The notes under the pieces were generated by a model, which was not told where the DNA came from, searched no databases, and saw only the letters and a program-made list of their open reading frames with translations. Source: Luteimonas deserti (GTDB lineage: Bacteria > Pseudomonadota > Gammaproteobacteria > Xanthomonadales > Xanthomonadaceae). From it: a stretch of 64,000 nucleotides of DNA. The stretch covers positions 558,001-622,000 of the forward strand of contig NZ_JACCJZ010000020.1 in assembly GCF_013425765.1 (NCBI RefSeq), written 5' to 3'. Of this stretch, positions 46,980 to 56,463 are shown piece by piece. The position numbers and the translations under genes are program-made. Position 1 is the first letter of the stretch, and the number at the start of each line of letters is the position of its first letter.

Positions 46980-48238
46980 GCGTCGTCGGGCAGGGCGAGC
47001 TGGTAATGGCCCAGCTCGATCAGGGCGTTGACCGCGTCACGGCCTCCGGGTGACAGCGCGGCGTAGGCCTCGCCCGCGAGCGTGTCGGCCGCCGCGATCA
47101 CCGGTGCGTCGGCCGCGGGTACCTGCAACGCCGAGCCGGACACGAACAGGCGTGCGCCGTCGGCGGTGCGTCGCCACGCCACCCGGGAGAAGGGGTTGCG
47201 ATGGAGCACGGCGCCGCCCTCCGACATCTGCCACTCCAGCTCGATACGCGGCGGAACGGTGTCGGCAGGCATCGGCTGGTGCGCATTGCGGTAACTGGTG
47301 ATGAAGCGGCCGAACCACTCGCCCAGCGCGTCGGGATCCTCCGTGCGCAGCACGGCCAGTGCCTCCGCCACCCGCGCCATCGCCCCGGCATCGATCTCGT
47401 TGGGATCGGCGGGCACGGCAAGCGTCGCGTCGTGATAGCGGCGGCTCTCGTCGATGTCGGCGGCCAGCGCGTCGACGTAGTCACCGATCAACTCGGCGAC
47501 CGACGGTGCGCGCATGCCCACCGAGAACGTCAGGCAGGGGTCCTCGGCCACCCCGTGGTGCGGCACCATCGGCGGCAGATAGAGCATGTCGCCGGGCCCG
47601 AGGACCCAGTCGTGGGTGGACGTGAACTCGCGCAGCAGTTTCAGCTCGACGTCGTCGCGGAAGGCCTGCGGCGGTACGCCGCGTCCCAGGGCCTGCGAGG
47701 CGTCGATCTGCCAGCGGCGGCGGCCCTGGCCCTGCAGCAGGAACACGTCGTACTGGTCGACGTGGGCGCCGACCGAACCGCCGGTGGCGGCGAAACTGAC
47801 CATTACATCGTCGATGCGCCAGCGCGGCAGGAAGGCGAAGTGCGGCAGCAGCGCGGCGACGTCGGCATCCCATTTGTCCACGTCCTGCACCAGCAGCGTC
47901 CAGTCGCGGTCGCCGAGGCCGGGAAACAGCGCTTCGTCGAACGGACCGGTCTGCACCTGCCAGGCGTCACGGTTGCGGTCGTGACGGATCAACCGCGACA
48001 GCGCGGCCTCCTCGCAGGCGAGGCCGGCCAGATCCTCGGGTTGCAACGGGGATTCGAGCCCCGGGAATGCGTTGCGGATCAGCAGCGGGCGCTTCTGCCA
48101 GTAATCGCGCAGGAACAGCGCCGGCGGCATGCCCAGCGGAGTGTGGGGGCCGGCATCGAGTTCGAAAGGAAGGGCAGCGGTGTCGTTCAAGGGCGATCCG
48201 GCAGGGAGAACGCCGACCGCGGCCGGCACGGCGGCCAT
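46976..48238 (-). CDS. roxA: Cupin ribosomal oxygenase (L16 arginine hydroxylase, RoxA/YcfD type)
   Basis: About 420 residues; a JmjC-like Fe(II)/2-oxoglutarate oxygenase. The iron triad shows as HVD in VGAHVDQYDVFLLQGQG and the distal His in MVPHHG, with a 2-OG-binding region between. The start FLRDYWQKRPLLIRNAFPGL is the YcfD pattern; the protein hydroxylates an arginine of ribosomal protein L16 in E. coli. A C-terminal winged helix-like domain follows (ADTLAGEAYAALSPGG). Start is uncertain: ATG at 48238 is used, but the TTG at 48190, giving MNDTAALPF, also fits and lies nearer the conserved region. Confidence 0.88.
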   Translation of the reverse strand: MAAVPAAVGVLPAGSPLNDTAALPFELDAGPHTPLGMPPALFLRDYWQKRPLLIRNAFPGLESPLQPEDLAGLACEEAALSRLIRHDRNRDAWQVQTGPFDEALFPGLGDRDWTLLVQDVDKWDADVAALLPHFAFLPRWRIDDVMVSFAATGGSVGAHVDQYDVFLLQGQGRRRWQIDASQALGRGVPPQAFRDDVELKLLREFTSTHDWVLGPGDMLYLPPMVPHHGVAEDPCLTFSVGMRAPSVAELIGDYVDALAADIDESRRYHDATLAVPADPNEIDAGAMARVAEALAVLRTEDPDALGEWFGRFITSYRNAHQPMPADTVPPRIELEWQMSEGGAVLHRNPFSRVAWRRTADGARLFVSGSALQVPAADAPVIAAADTLAGEAYAALSPGGRDAVNALIELGHYQLALPDDA

Positions 48239-48362
48239 TGTCGCCCAGCCCGCAGCGCGATGCATGGCACGTGGTCGCCGAGCGTCGCCGGCCCGGGTGA
48301 GCCCCGATTGACAATCCAAGCGCGCGCAGTTCAAGTGCCGCCACCGTTCCGAGGAGCGTTCC

Positions 48363-49553
48363 ATGCGCGTATTGCCGATCCTGGTGTCGACCCTGTGGCT
48401 GGCCGCCTGCGGCGCACCGCCCGCGCCATCGACGGTTTCGCCCGGAGCCGCCGCGACCGCTGCGACGACCGCCTCGGACGATCCGCGATCGGCATCGGCT
48501 GACGCGGACGCGCCGTTGCCGGAGTTTCCGGCGATCCCGCTGATCGTGGTGCCGGAGATCCTCGGCGTCACGCCGGCCCAGCGCGCACTCGAGGCCTCGA
48601 TGGCGGCCGTCCTGGACCCCATGCAGGGCGTCAGCGTCGCGCCGGCCCGCTGCGGCAGCGACGGCGTGCTGGTCAACGATGCCGGCATCACGTCGGTCGA
48701 TGCGGCGGGCAACCTGATCCGCAACGGCGACGAGGGGCTGTTCCAGATCAATGCCGACGGCAGCGGCACGGCCCGCTTCGAAGGGGGATTGGTCACGATC
48801 GAGGCGGACGGCAGCGGCACCATCAACGGCACCATCGGCGAGGGCGAGGACGCCCTGGTCCAGGTGGAGGCCGATGGCGCGGGCACCTACAACGGACCGG
48901 CCGGCCTGATCGTCCTGGACGGCAAGGGCGGCGGTACCTGGAACGGCGACAGCGGCCTGATCCAGATCAACGGCGACGGCAGTGGCACGTGGAACGGGCC
49001 GCAGGGGCTGGTGACAGTCAACGCCGACGGGTCCGGGTCGTGGAACGGGGAGGCGAGTCTCGTCGTCAACCACGGCGACGGCACCGGCATGGTCGGCACG
49101 CCGGGCCGTGAGGTGGCGATGGCGCCGCTGCCGAAGGTGCCGCCCGCGGGCCGCTTTCCACCGCTGCGCCGGTTCGCGCCGCCCGGCGCCCCGTGCGGCT
49201 ATCTGATCACCTTGAACGACCGGGTGCTGTTCGACTTCGACCGCTCGGAGATCCGCGCCGATGCCGCGGACGTGCTCGATACCCTGGCCCGTGCCCTCGG
49301 TGGCACCCGCGCGCGCGCCGTGGAGATCGGCGGACACACCGACGCGAAGGGCACCGATGCCTACAACCAGGCCCTCTCCGAACGGCGCGCAGCAGCCGTG
49401 CTCGCGGCGCTGCGGGCGCGCGGTCTGGACGTGGAGGCCGAGGCCATCGGCTACGGGGAAACGCGACCGGTCGCGCCCAACGCGGTGCTCGGTCAGGACA
49501 ACCCCGGCGGGCGGCAGCTCAACCGCCGGGTCGAGATTCTCGTCCGCACCTGA
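48363..49553 (+). CDS. OmpA-family lipoprotein with tandem 17-residue repeats
   Basis: A 396-residue outer membrane lipoprotein: signal MRVLPILVSTLWLAAC, Ala/Thr/Ser-rich linker to about 50, a short region with LGVTPAQRALEASM, then seven repeats (residues 125-248). The C-terminal OmpA domain (about 278-396) has LNDRVLFDFDRSEIRADAA, GHTDAKGTDAYNQALSERRA and NRRVEILVRT, which bind peptidoglycan. The repeats follow GLxxINxDGSGTWNGxx and are likely a stack of short beta turns. Cys97 and Cys198-type residues could tether it. It is a structural envelope protein; the role of the repeats is unknown. Confidence 0.9.
   Translation: MRVLPILVSTLWLAACGAPPAPSTVSPGAAATAATTASDDPRSASADADAPLPEFPAIPLIVVPEILGVTPAQRALEASMAAVLDPMQGVSVAPARCGSDGVLVNDAGITSVDAAGNLIRNGDEGLFQINADGSGTARFEGGLVTIEADGSGTINGTIGEGEDALVQVEADGAGTYNGPAGLIVLDGKGGGTWNGDSGLIQINGDGSGTWNGPQGLVTVNADGSGSWNGEASLVVNHGDGTGMVGTPGREVAMAPLPKVPPAGRFPPLRRFAPPGAPCGYLITLNDRVLFDFDRSEIRADAADVLDTLARALGGTRARAVEIGGHTDAKGTDAYNQALSERRAAAVLAALRARGLDVEAEAIGYGETRPVAPNAVLGQDNPGGRQLNRRVEILVRT
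48735..49106 (+). repeat. Seven tandem GLxxxNxDGSGTWNG repeats inside the OmpA lipoprotein
   Basis: In-frame repeats of 17 residues, with consensus GLVTINADGSGTWNGPQ. Copies start at residues 125, 142 (with a five-residue insertion), 164, 181, 198, 215 and 232 of the protein. The Asp/Gly-rich DGSGT core could bind calcium or form a beta-roll. At DNA level copies have drifted, so this is an old expansion rather than a recent slippage array. Confidence 0.85.
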
Positions 49554-49577
49554 ACCCCGCGACCGCGGCGCGCTCGA

Positions 49578-50099
49578 TCACAGCACCCGGTTGCCGCTGC
49601 CGGTGTCGTCGAGTTCGGGCGTGTTGTCCGGATTCACCGTATTGGACCGGCCGCTGATCACGACCCGCTCGATCTGCCGGGCGAGCACCATATTGTCGTC
49701 GCCGGCGATGCGCAGCGCGCCGACCTCGGTCAGGTTGAGGATGTTGTTCGAGCCCGCCACCTCGACGTCGGCCACCTCCATGTTCAAGACCGTGACCTCA
49801 CGGCCGTCGACGCGGATCGCACGCGCCCGGTCGACGTTGACGGCGCCGTTGGAACCGGTGACCACGATGGTTCCGCAGTTGCCCTCGAGCACGAGGCTGA
49901 AGCCGTCCCGGGTGATCGCGACGTCCTGCCCGTTGCAGTTCGCACCGGTGGCAGGGTCGGTCAGCACGCCGCGGGTCACCGCGGAGACGACACGCGCGGC
50001 GGCATCGGCGGCGGACGTCGACGCCTCCCCGGATGACGTGTCGCCGCAGGCGGAAAGCAGACATGCGGCGAGGAGGACGGCGGGCGGGGCGATACGCAT
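49578..50099 (-). CDS. DUF3060-type beta-helical lipoprotein
   Basis: A 173-residue lipoprotein with signal MRIAPPAVLLAACLLSAC. The mature part carries the stacked strand pattern of DUF3060 proteins: ANCNGQDVAITRDGFSLVLEG, GTIVVTGSNGAVNVDRAR, ADVEVAGSNNILNLTEV, ALRIAGDDNMVLARQ and VVISGRSNTVN, one short strand per line with GSN/GDN turns. This suggests a small right-handed beta helix on the outer membrane surface or periplasm. It faces the end of the OmpA-family gene (24 bp apart, convergent). Function is unknown. Confidence 0.8.
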   Translation of the reverse strand: MRIAPPAVLLAACLLSACGDTSSGEASTSAADAAARVVSAVTRGVLTDPATGANCNGQDVAITRDGFSLVLEGNCGTIVVTGSNGAVNVDRARAIRVDGREVTVLNMEVADVEVAGSNNILNLTEVGALRIAGDDNMVLARQIERVVISGRSNTVNPDNTPELDDTGSGNRVL

Positions 50100-50140
50100 G
50101 ACGGATTCCTTGCGGTCGAGGCATGCGGCGGAATGCCGCG

Positions 50141-51709
<1,569 letters not shown>

Positions 51710-51727
51710 TCAAGGGAGTCGCACCCG

Positions 51728-53140
51728 ATGAGCAAAGCCACCCGCACCGACGGATACCGGACCGAACACGACAGCATGGGCGAGCTGCAGGTGCCGGCCG
51801 ACGCGCTATGGGGCGCGCAGACCCAGCGCGCCGTACAGAATTTCCCGATCTCCGGCCGCCCGATGCCGCGCGGCTTCATCCGGGCGCTGGGGCTTGTCAA
51901 GGCGGCCGCCGCCGAGGTCAACGCGGGGCTGGAACTGCTGCCCGCCAAGGTCGGCAAGGCGATCCGCGCCGCGGCCCTCGAGGTGGCGGACGGCCGGCAC
52001 GACGCGCATTTCCCGGTCGACGTCTATCAGACCGGCTCGGGCACCTCGTCCAACATGAACGCCAACGAGGTCATCGCGATGCTGGCCTCCAATGCCTCGC
52101 GCCAGGTCCACCCCAACGATCACGTCAACCTGGGCCAGAGCTCGAACGACGTGATCCCGACCGCGATCCGCGTCTCCGCGCAGCTCGCGGTGGTCGAGGA
52201 TCTGCTGCCGGCGCTCAAGCATCTGCGGCGTACGATCGATCGCCGTGGCAAGGCGCTCGGCAAGGTGGTCAAGACCGGCCGCACGCATTTGATGGACGCC
52301 ATGCCACTGACCTTCGCCCAGGAATTCGGCGCGTGGTCGGCGCAGATCGCTTCGGCCGAAGCGCGGCTCGACGACACCCTCAAACGCCTGCGCCGATTGC
52401 CGATCGGCGGCACCGCGATCGGCACCGGCATCAATGCCCATCCGCAGTTCGGCAAGAAGGTCGCGCGGGAACTCTCGCGCCTGGCCGGAGTGACGTTCGA
52501 GGCGGCGGCCGACCGGTTCGAGGGCATCGCCGCGCAGGATGACGCAGTGGAGCTGTCGGGCCAGCTCAATGCGCTGGCGGTCGCGCTGATCAAGATCGCC
52601 AACGATCTGCGCTGGATGAATTCCGGACCCCTCGGCGGCCTCGGCGAGATCGAGCTGCCGGCGCTGCAGCCGGGCAGCTCGATCATGCCGGGCAAGGTCA
52701 ACCCGGTGATCCCGGAGGCGACGGTGATGGTCGCCGCGCAGGTGATGGGACACCACACCGCGATCACCATCGCCGGGCAGACCGGCAACTTCCAGCTCAA
52801 CGTGGCACTGCCGCTGATCGCGGCGAACCTGATCGAGTCGATCCAGCTGCTGTCGAACGTCTCGCGCCTGCTCGCCGATTCGGCCATCGCGGGACTCAAG
52901 GTGCGCCGCGACAACGTCGACGCGGCGCTCGCGCGCAACCCGATCCTGGTCACCGCCCTGAATCCGATCATCGGCTACGAAAAGGCCGCCGAGATCGCCA
53001 AGCGCGCCTACAAGGAGCAGCGTCCCGTGCTCGACATCGCCCGCGAGGACAGCGGTCTGTCGGACGCGGAGCTGGAGCGGCTGCTCGACCCCGCTGGACT
53101 GACCAGGGGCGGCATCCACGCAGGCGCCGGCGGCGGCTGA
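51728..53140 (+). CDS. fumC: Fumarate hydratase class II
   Basis: A 470-residue iron-independent fumarase (E. coli FumC 467) that hydrates fumarate to L-malate. Signature GSSIMPGKVNPVIPEA near residue 318, FPVDVYQTGSGTSSNMNANE near 97-116 and VKTGRTHLMDAMP near 178-190 are all conserved. The start is the ATG at 51728, where homology begins. Divergent from purB, whose product also yields fumarate. Aspartase and argininosuccinate lyase are less likely because the GSS and TGSGTSSNM segments match fumarase. Confidence 0.96.
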   Translation: MSKATRTDGYRTEHDSMGELQVPADALWGAQTQRAVQNFPISGRPMPRGFIRALGLVKAAAAEVNAGLELLPAKVGKAIRAAALEVADGRHDAHFPVDVYQTGSGTSSNMNANEVIAMLASNASRQVHPNDHVNLGQSSNDVIPTAIRVSAQLAVVEDLLPALKHLRRTIDRRGKALGKVVKTGRTHLMDAMPLTFAQEFGAWSAQIASAEARLDDTLKRLRRLPIGGTAIGTGINAHPQFGKKVARELSRLAGVTFEAAADRFEGIAAQDDAVELSGQLNALAVALIKIANDLRWMNSGPLGGLGEIELPALQPGSSIMPGKVNPVIPEATVMVAAQVMGHHTAITIAGQTGNFQLNVALPLIAANLIESIQLLSNVSRLLADSAIAGLKVRRDNVDAALARNPILVTALNPIIGYEKAAEIAKRAYKEQRPVLDIAREDSGLSDAELERLLDPAGLTRGGIHAGAGGG

Positions 53141-53150
53141 GGACGGACAA

Positions 53151-53171
53151 GGACCGGCCTCTGGCCGGTCC
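53151..53171 (+). terminator. GGACCGGCC/GGCCGGTCC hairpin after fumC
   Basis: A perfect nine-pair stem with a three-base loop, 10 bp after the fumC stop. No U-run follows, but position and stability fit a termination or stability element. Confidence 0.6.
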
Positions 53172-54067
53172 GGCAGGCAGGGCGGTGCGTTCGCATGGAA
53201 GGACGCACGCAACGTACGGCGTCGCGGGATCGGGGCCGACCTGCGGCGTGCCGGTGTTGCGCGGCAGCATCGCAGGCTCCTGCACTGGTGCCGCTGTTGG
53301 AGATGGCGACCTGGACCCGTGGCAGACCTCGGGGCGTGTCCGTCTGCAGGTCGTTGCGGAACAGTCCGCAGGTCGCGCCGGAGCGTGTCGCGATCTGCGG
53401 AACCTGCCGTTGCACGGCCTCAAACGGTCAGCCCGGGCGGGCCCCGTTGGCGTCCGCGCCAATCCAATCTATTGGCCGTGCCGGCCCTGCAGTGATGTCG
53501 ACCCGTGCGGACCCGCGACCAACAGGGCGTTATGACCCTGGCGCCCATCGAGGGTCCACCCGACGGCGTCGCCTTCCTCCAGGTCACCTCACCTCCACGG
53601 TCGCGACCGGTTCGGTCGTACGGCATGACGCCGGCGACTGCGCTGCCTCGATCGACGCGCCGCCCGTCGATCCCCGCGTCGGGCACGTCATCCGACGGCC
53701 GTAGCCGCTCGTGCGCCGCTGGATCGACGCCCATAGCTCACTTGCACGCAGTGTGCGCGGACCTGGATGGGCGCCGCGGACGCGGCAACTGAAGGACAGT
53801 GGGCACGACCGCAAGCCGGCAAGACTTGCGCGGTGCGGCCGCGATTCGCGGCTCCGCCGCTCGAGCGCATCGAGACGGTCCTCGATTCCACGATCCGGCC
53901 GGACCTCCGTCCCGGTCCGACGCCCGGTGAAATATCGATGCCGTCATCCGAGCACCGGAAACGATACGCAACGGTCCGCGGCGATCGGGTGCCACAGGAT
54001 GATGAAGAGACGGAGTCTGGGCGCTTCACCCGATCGACGCGGCACCCTGATCAGCGCGACGCGCGGC
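53172..54067. other. 896 bp gap without a supported gene
   Basis: Between the fumC hairpin and the DUF2884 gene no frame has coding character. Sampled codons show lower third-position G/C (about 70% in 53185-53535) than real genes here, and no protein family is recognised. Short frames on both strands overlap without a plausible start and ribosome site. This is the longest barren stretch in the window and could be a degraded gene or a former insertion. Confidence 0.55.
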
Positions 54068-54808
54068 TCAGTTCGACGCCGGCCCCGTCGCCGCATCGGC
54101 CTCCGCGGCGGCATTGCCGCGCCGTTCGCGCCGGTCACGGCGCTTGTTGCGGCAGTCGTCGACGTCGGACGCGTCCATCGTGGCATAGGGCTGGAACGCA
54201 GGCAGGGCCGCCGCCAGCGCCTGTTGCGAGGCGAGCAGGGCCGGCAGGCGGTCGCACAGCTTCACGGCTTCGGCCTCCATCTTCTCGCCCTCCGCCTGCA
54301 TGCGCGCTTCGAACTCGGCCGACTTGCCCGACATCAGGCTGGTGATCGCGCCCTTCGCGGCCTCGGCGCCGAGCTGGGCGCCCTGGACGCCGATCGCGAT
54401 GCCCGCTTCGGCGATCGCGACGATGCTGGCGCGGTGCGCCAGCAGCAACTCGCGCTGCGCTGCGTCGATCTCGACGGGTTTGCCGTCGACGAGGAAGTCG
54501 CCGGCCGGGCTGATCTCCGCCTTCGGCAGCGTGGACGTGCGGCTGCTGGCACCGCCGATCCGGAAGCCGTTGATGTCCAACCCACCCGCCCGGGTGCCGC
54601 CGACACTGATGTTGCTCTCGGCCATCTCCTTGCGCGCGGTCTCCAGCGCGTTGCGTGTCGTGCGGACGATGAAGCCGTCGTCGACGGGCTGCGTGCCGGC
54701 GTCGCCGATCGCGGGTGCGGGCGTGTCGTCGCGTGAGCAGGCGGTCAGCATGCCCACGCCGGCGAGCAGCAGGACGAGGGGAAGCGTGCGGGACGGCAGG
54801 GTCTTCAT
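54068..54808 (-). CDS. DUF2884 (YggN-like) lipoprotein, paralogue 1
   Basis: A 246-residue lipoprotein with signal peptide MKTLPSRTLPLVLLLAGVGM and lipobox LTAC. The family domain covers residues 40-230 with AEISPAGDFLVDGKPVEID, LLLAHRASIVAIAEAGIAIG and the C-terminal LCDRLPALLASQQALAAALPA with a conserved Cys pair (LCDR and DDCR). A Lys/Arg-rich tail ends it. It shares these segments with the paralogue at 55770, indicating duplication. It is the last gene of the operon begun at 59042. The family is periplasmic or outer-membrane associated with no known activity. Confidence 0.85.
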   Translation of the reverse strand: MKTLPSRTLPLVLLLAGVGMLTACSRDDTPAPAIGDAGTQPVDDGFIVRTTRNALETARKEMAESNISVGGTRAGGLDINGFRIGGASSRTSTLPKAEISPAGDFLVDGKPVEIDAAQRELLLAHRASIVAIAEAGIAIGVQGAQLGAEAAKGAITSLMSGKSAEFEARMQAEGEKMEAEAVKLCDRLPALLASQQALAAALPAFQPYATMDASDVDDCRNKRRDRRERRGNAAAEADAATGPASN

Positions 54809-54833
54809 GGTCGGTCTCCGGAGCTGTCGGAAC

Positions 54834-55688
54834 TCAGCGCTTGCGCGGGATGGTCACGGTGCCGCGTACGTCGCGTGCGCCGACGTCGCCGCTGCCCTTC
54901 GACGCCACGTCGAGGTTGCCGCTGACGCCGTGCACGTCGAGATCCCCCGACCCGATCGAACCGACCGAGACGTTGCCGGTGACGTCGCGCAGATCGATGT
55001 CGCCCGAGCCCAGGCTGCCGATGCGCACATCGCCGCCTGCGCCCTTGAGCGAAAAATCGCCCGAACCGATGCTGCCGACCTCGACCGGACCGCGCACGTT
55101 CGCGGCTCCGACGTCGCCCGATCCGATCGACAGCACCTTGAGCTCACCCGCGTCGTCGACGGTGACGTCGCCCGAGCCGACCTTCACCGTGGCGCGGCCT
55201 GCGATGCGCCGCAGCTCCGCGTCGCCGGAGCCGACGTCGGCGCTCGCCGCCGACACACCGGTGACCCAGGCATCGCCCGAGCCCACCACGGCCTGCACCA
55301 GCATGCCGCTGGGGACCTGGCCGGTGAGGTCGAGGTAGGCGTAGTTGTTGGCGAACCAGCCCATGCTGCCGCTGGTCTCGCGGCGCAGGCGCACGGTGAG
55401 CGTATCGCCGGACTTGGACTGGTCCAGTACGAGCCGCTGCAGGAGACCGTCGGACGATGCGCAGGCGCGACCGCGCAGGACCGTGTCCGGCGAGCCTGCA
55501 CCCTCGACGCGCAGCTTGCTGGCCCCGATGTCGAAGCGCACTGTGCGCACGCCGGCCAGATCGAGCGTGAGTTCGCGCGCTTCGGTGTGGCGGCATTTGT
55601 CGCCGTCCTGGGCCTCGGCAGCCAATGGGGCAGCGAGACAGGCGGCGAGCGTGAACGGAAGCAGGCAGACGGCAGTGCGTGGGCTCAT
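54834..55688 (-). CDS. GIN/DUF4097-type beta-helical protein with GSGD repeats
   Basis: A 284-residue exported protein with a signal peptide (CLLPFTLAACLAAPLAAEAQ). An N-terminal region (30-125) with strands such as VRTVRFDIGASKLRVEG precedes eight repeats centred on GSGD. These start at residues 136, 153, 171, 189, 208, 227, 246 and 265, a period of 17-19. Consensus is VGSIGSGDxxLxxVxGxV. The regular spacing implies a right-handed parallel beta helix, as in GIN/putative auto-transporter adhesin domains. It lies between two DUF2884 paralogues in the YtrA-type operon, so the three may work together in the envelope. Confidence 0.85.
   Translation of the reverse strand: MSPRTAVCLLPFTLAACLAAPLAAEAQDGDKCRHTEARELTLDLAGVRTVRFDIGASKLRVEGAGSPDTVLRGRACASSDGLLQRLVLDQSKSGDTLTVRLRRETSGSMGWFANNYAYLDLTGQVPSGMLVQAVVGSGDAWVTGVSAASADVGSGDAELRRIAGRATVKVGSGDVTVDDAGELKVLSIGSGDVGAANVRGPVEVGSIGSGDFSLKGAGGDVRIGSLGSGDIDLRDVTGNVSVGSIGSGDLDVHGVSGNLDVASKGSGDVGARDVRGTVTIPRKR
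54849..55289 (-). repeat. Eight GSGD-centred repeats (17-19 residues)
   Basis: In-frame repeats covering residues about 134-280 of the protein at 54834-55688. The GSGD turn recurs every 17-19 residues, with alternating hydrophobic residues between turns, as expected of a beta-helix coil. Five C-terminal copies keep a 19-residue period exactly. Confidence 0.85.
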
Positions 55689-55769
55689 GTCGGGTGTCCT
55701 CGATTGCTTGGAATGGATGCGGATGCGGCGGAACAGGTCTGGCGAACGACTCCGGCGGGCGCGGCCGTA

Positions 55770-56441
55770 TCAGCGGGCCGCGACCTGGCGACGGACATCA
55801 CGGCGGCAGGCCGTGATGTCCGCCGGCTGGAGGCTGGCGTAGGGGCCGAAGGCAGGCAGATCGGCAGCGAGCTGGTGCTGCGCCGCCATCACTGCGGGCA
55901 GACGATCGCAGAGCTGCAGCGCAGCGGGCTCGACGGTCGTGCGCACGGTGCGCTCCACACGCCGCTCGAGGCTGCCCGTGAACGCGCCGAGCACCATGCG
56001 CCAGACGCCGCGGTCCACCGCATCGATGGCCGCCAGCGCGCTGGCTTCACCGATGTCGATGCCGGCGTGGGCGACCGCGAGGATCTCGCTGCGGTAGGCC
56101 AGCAGCTGGCGACGCTGGTCCGCATCGATGGCCACCGGCGCGCCGGCGATGAGGAAATCACCAGCGGGCGTGATCTCGGCGCGCGGCAAGGCCGCGTCCC
56201 GGGGCGTGCTGCGCCGGGCGGTGAAACCGTGACCGTCGCCGAGCACGAGGTTGTCGGCGTCGAGCTCGGCTCTGGCGCGGGCGAGATCCGTGCGGATCTC
56301 GCGGCGCGCCTCGGCCAGATCGCGGCGGATCCCGGCGTCGATCCCGGCCTCGTCGGGGGGGGCCGCGTTCGCCCCCGAGGACAGGCACAGCATCACGGCG
56401 AGAGCGGCCAGTCTAGAAAGCGTCTGCATCGGGGTCATCAT
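55770..56441 (-). CDS. DUF2884 (YggN-like) exported protein, paralogue 2
   Basis: A 223-residue exported protein with signal peptide (LAALAVMLCLSSGANA) but no lipobox, unlike its paralogue. The shared segments are AEITPAGDFLIAGAPVAID, LLAYRSEILAVAHAGIDIG and LCDRLPAVMAAQHQLAADLPA, and the Cys pair is kept. The start ATG at 56441 has AGGAGG seven bases upstream. A G8 run (56355-56362) encodes the PPDE start of the mature part. It is the fifth gene of the operon and is separated by 81 bp from the GSGD-repeat gene. Confidence 0.82.
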   Translation of the reverse strand: MMTPMQTLSRLAALAVMLCLSSGANAAPPDEAGIDAGIRRDLAEARREIRTDLARARAELDADNLVLGDGHGFTARRSTPRDAALPRAEITPAGDFLIAGAPVAIDADQRRQLLAYRSEILAVAHAGIDIGEASALAAIDAVDRGVWRMVLGAFTGSLERRVERTVRTTVEPAALQLCDRLPAVMAAQHQLAADLPAFGPYASLQPADITACRRDVRRQVAAR

Positions 56442-56463
56442 CGGTCTCCCTCCTGAGCCGGGC

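Noticed and set aside
53185-53704. Plus-strand frames after fumC
   Set aside because: Low third-position G/C, no ribosome site and no recognised domain; kept only as a gap note.
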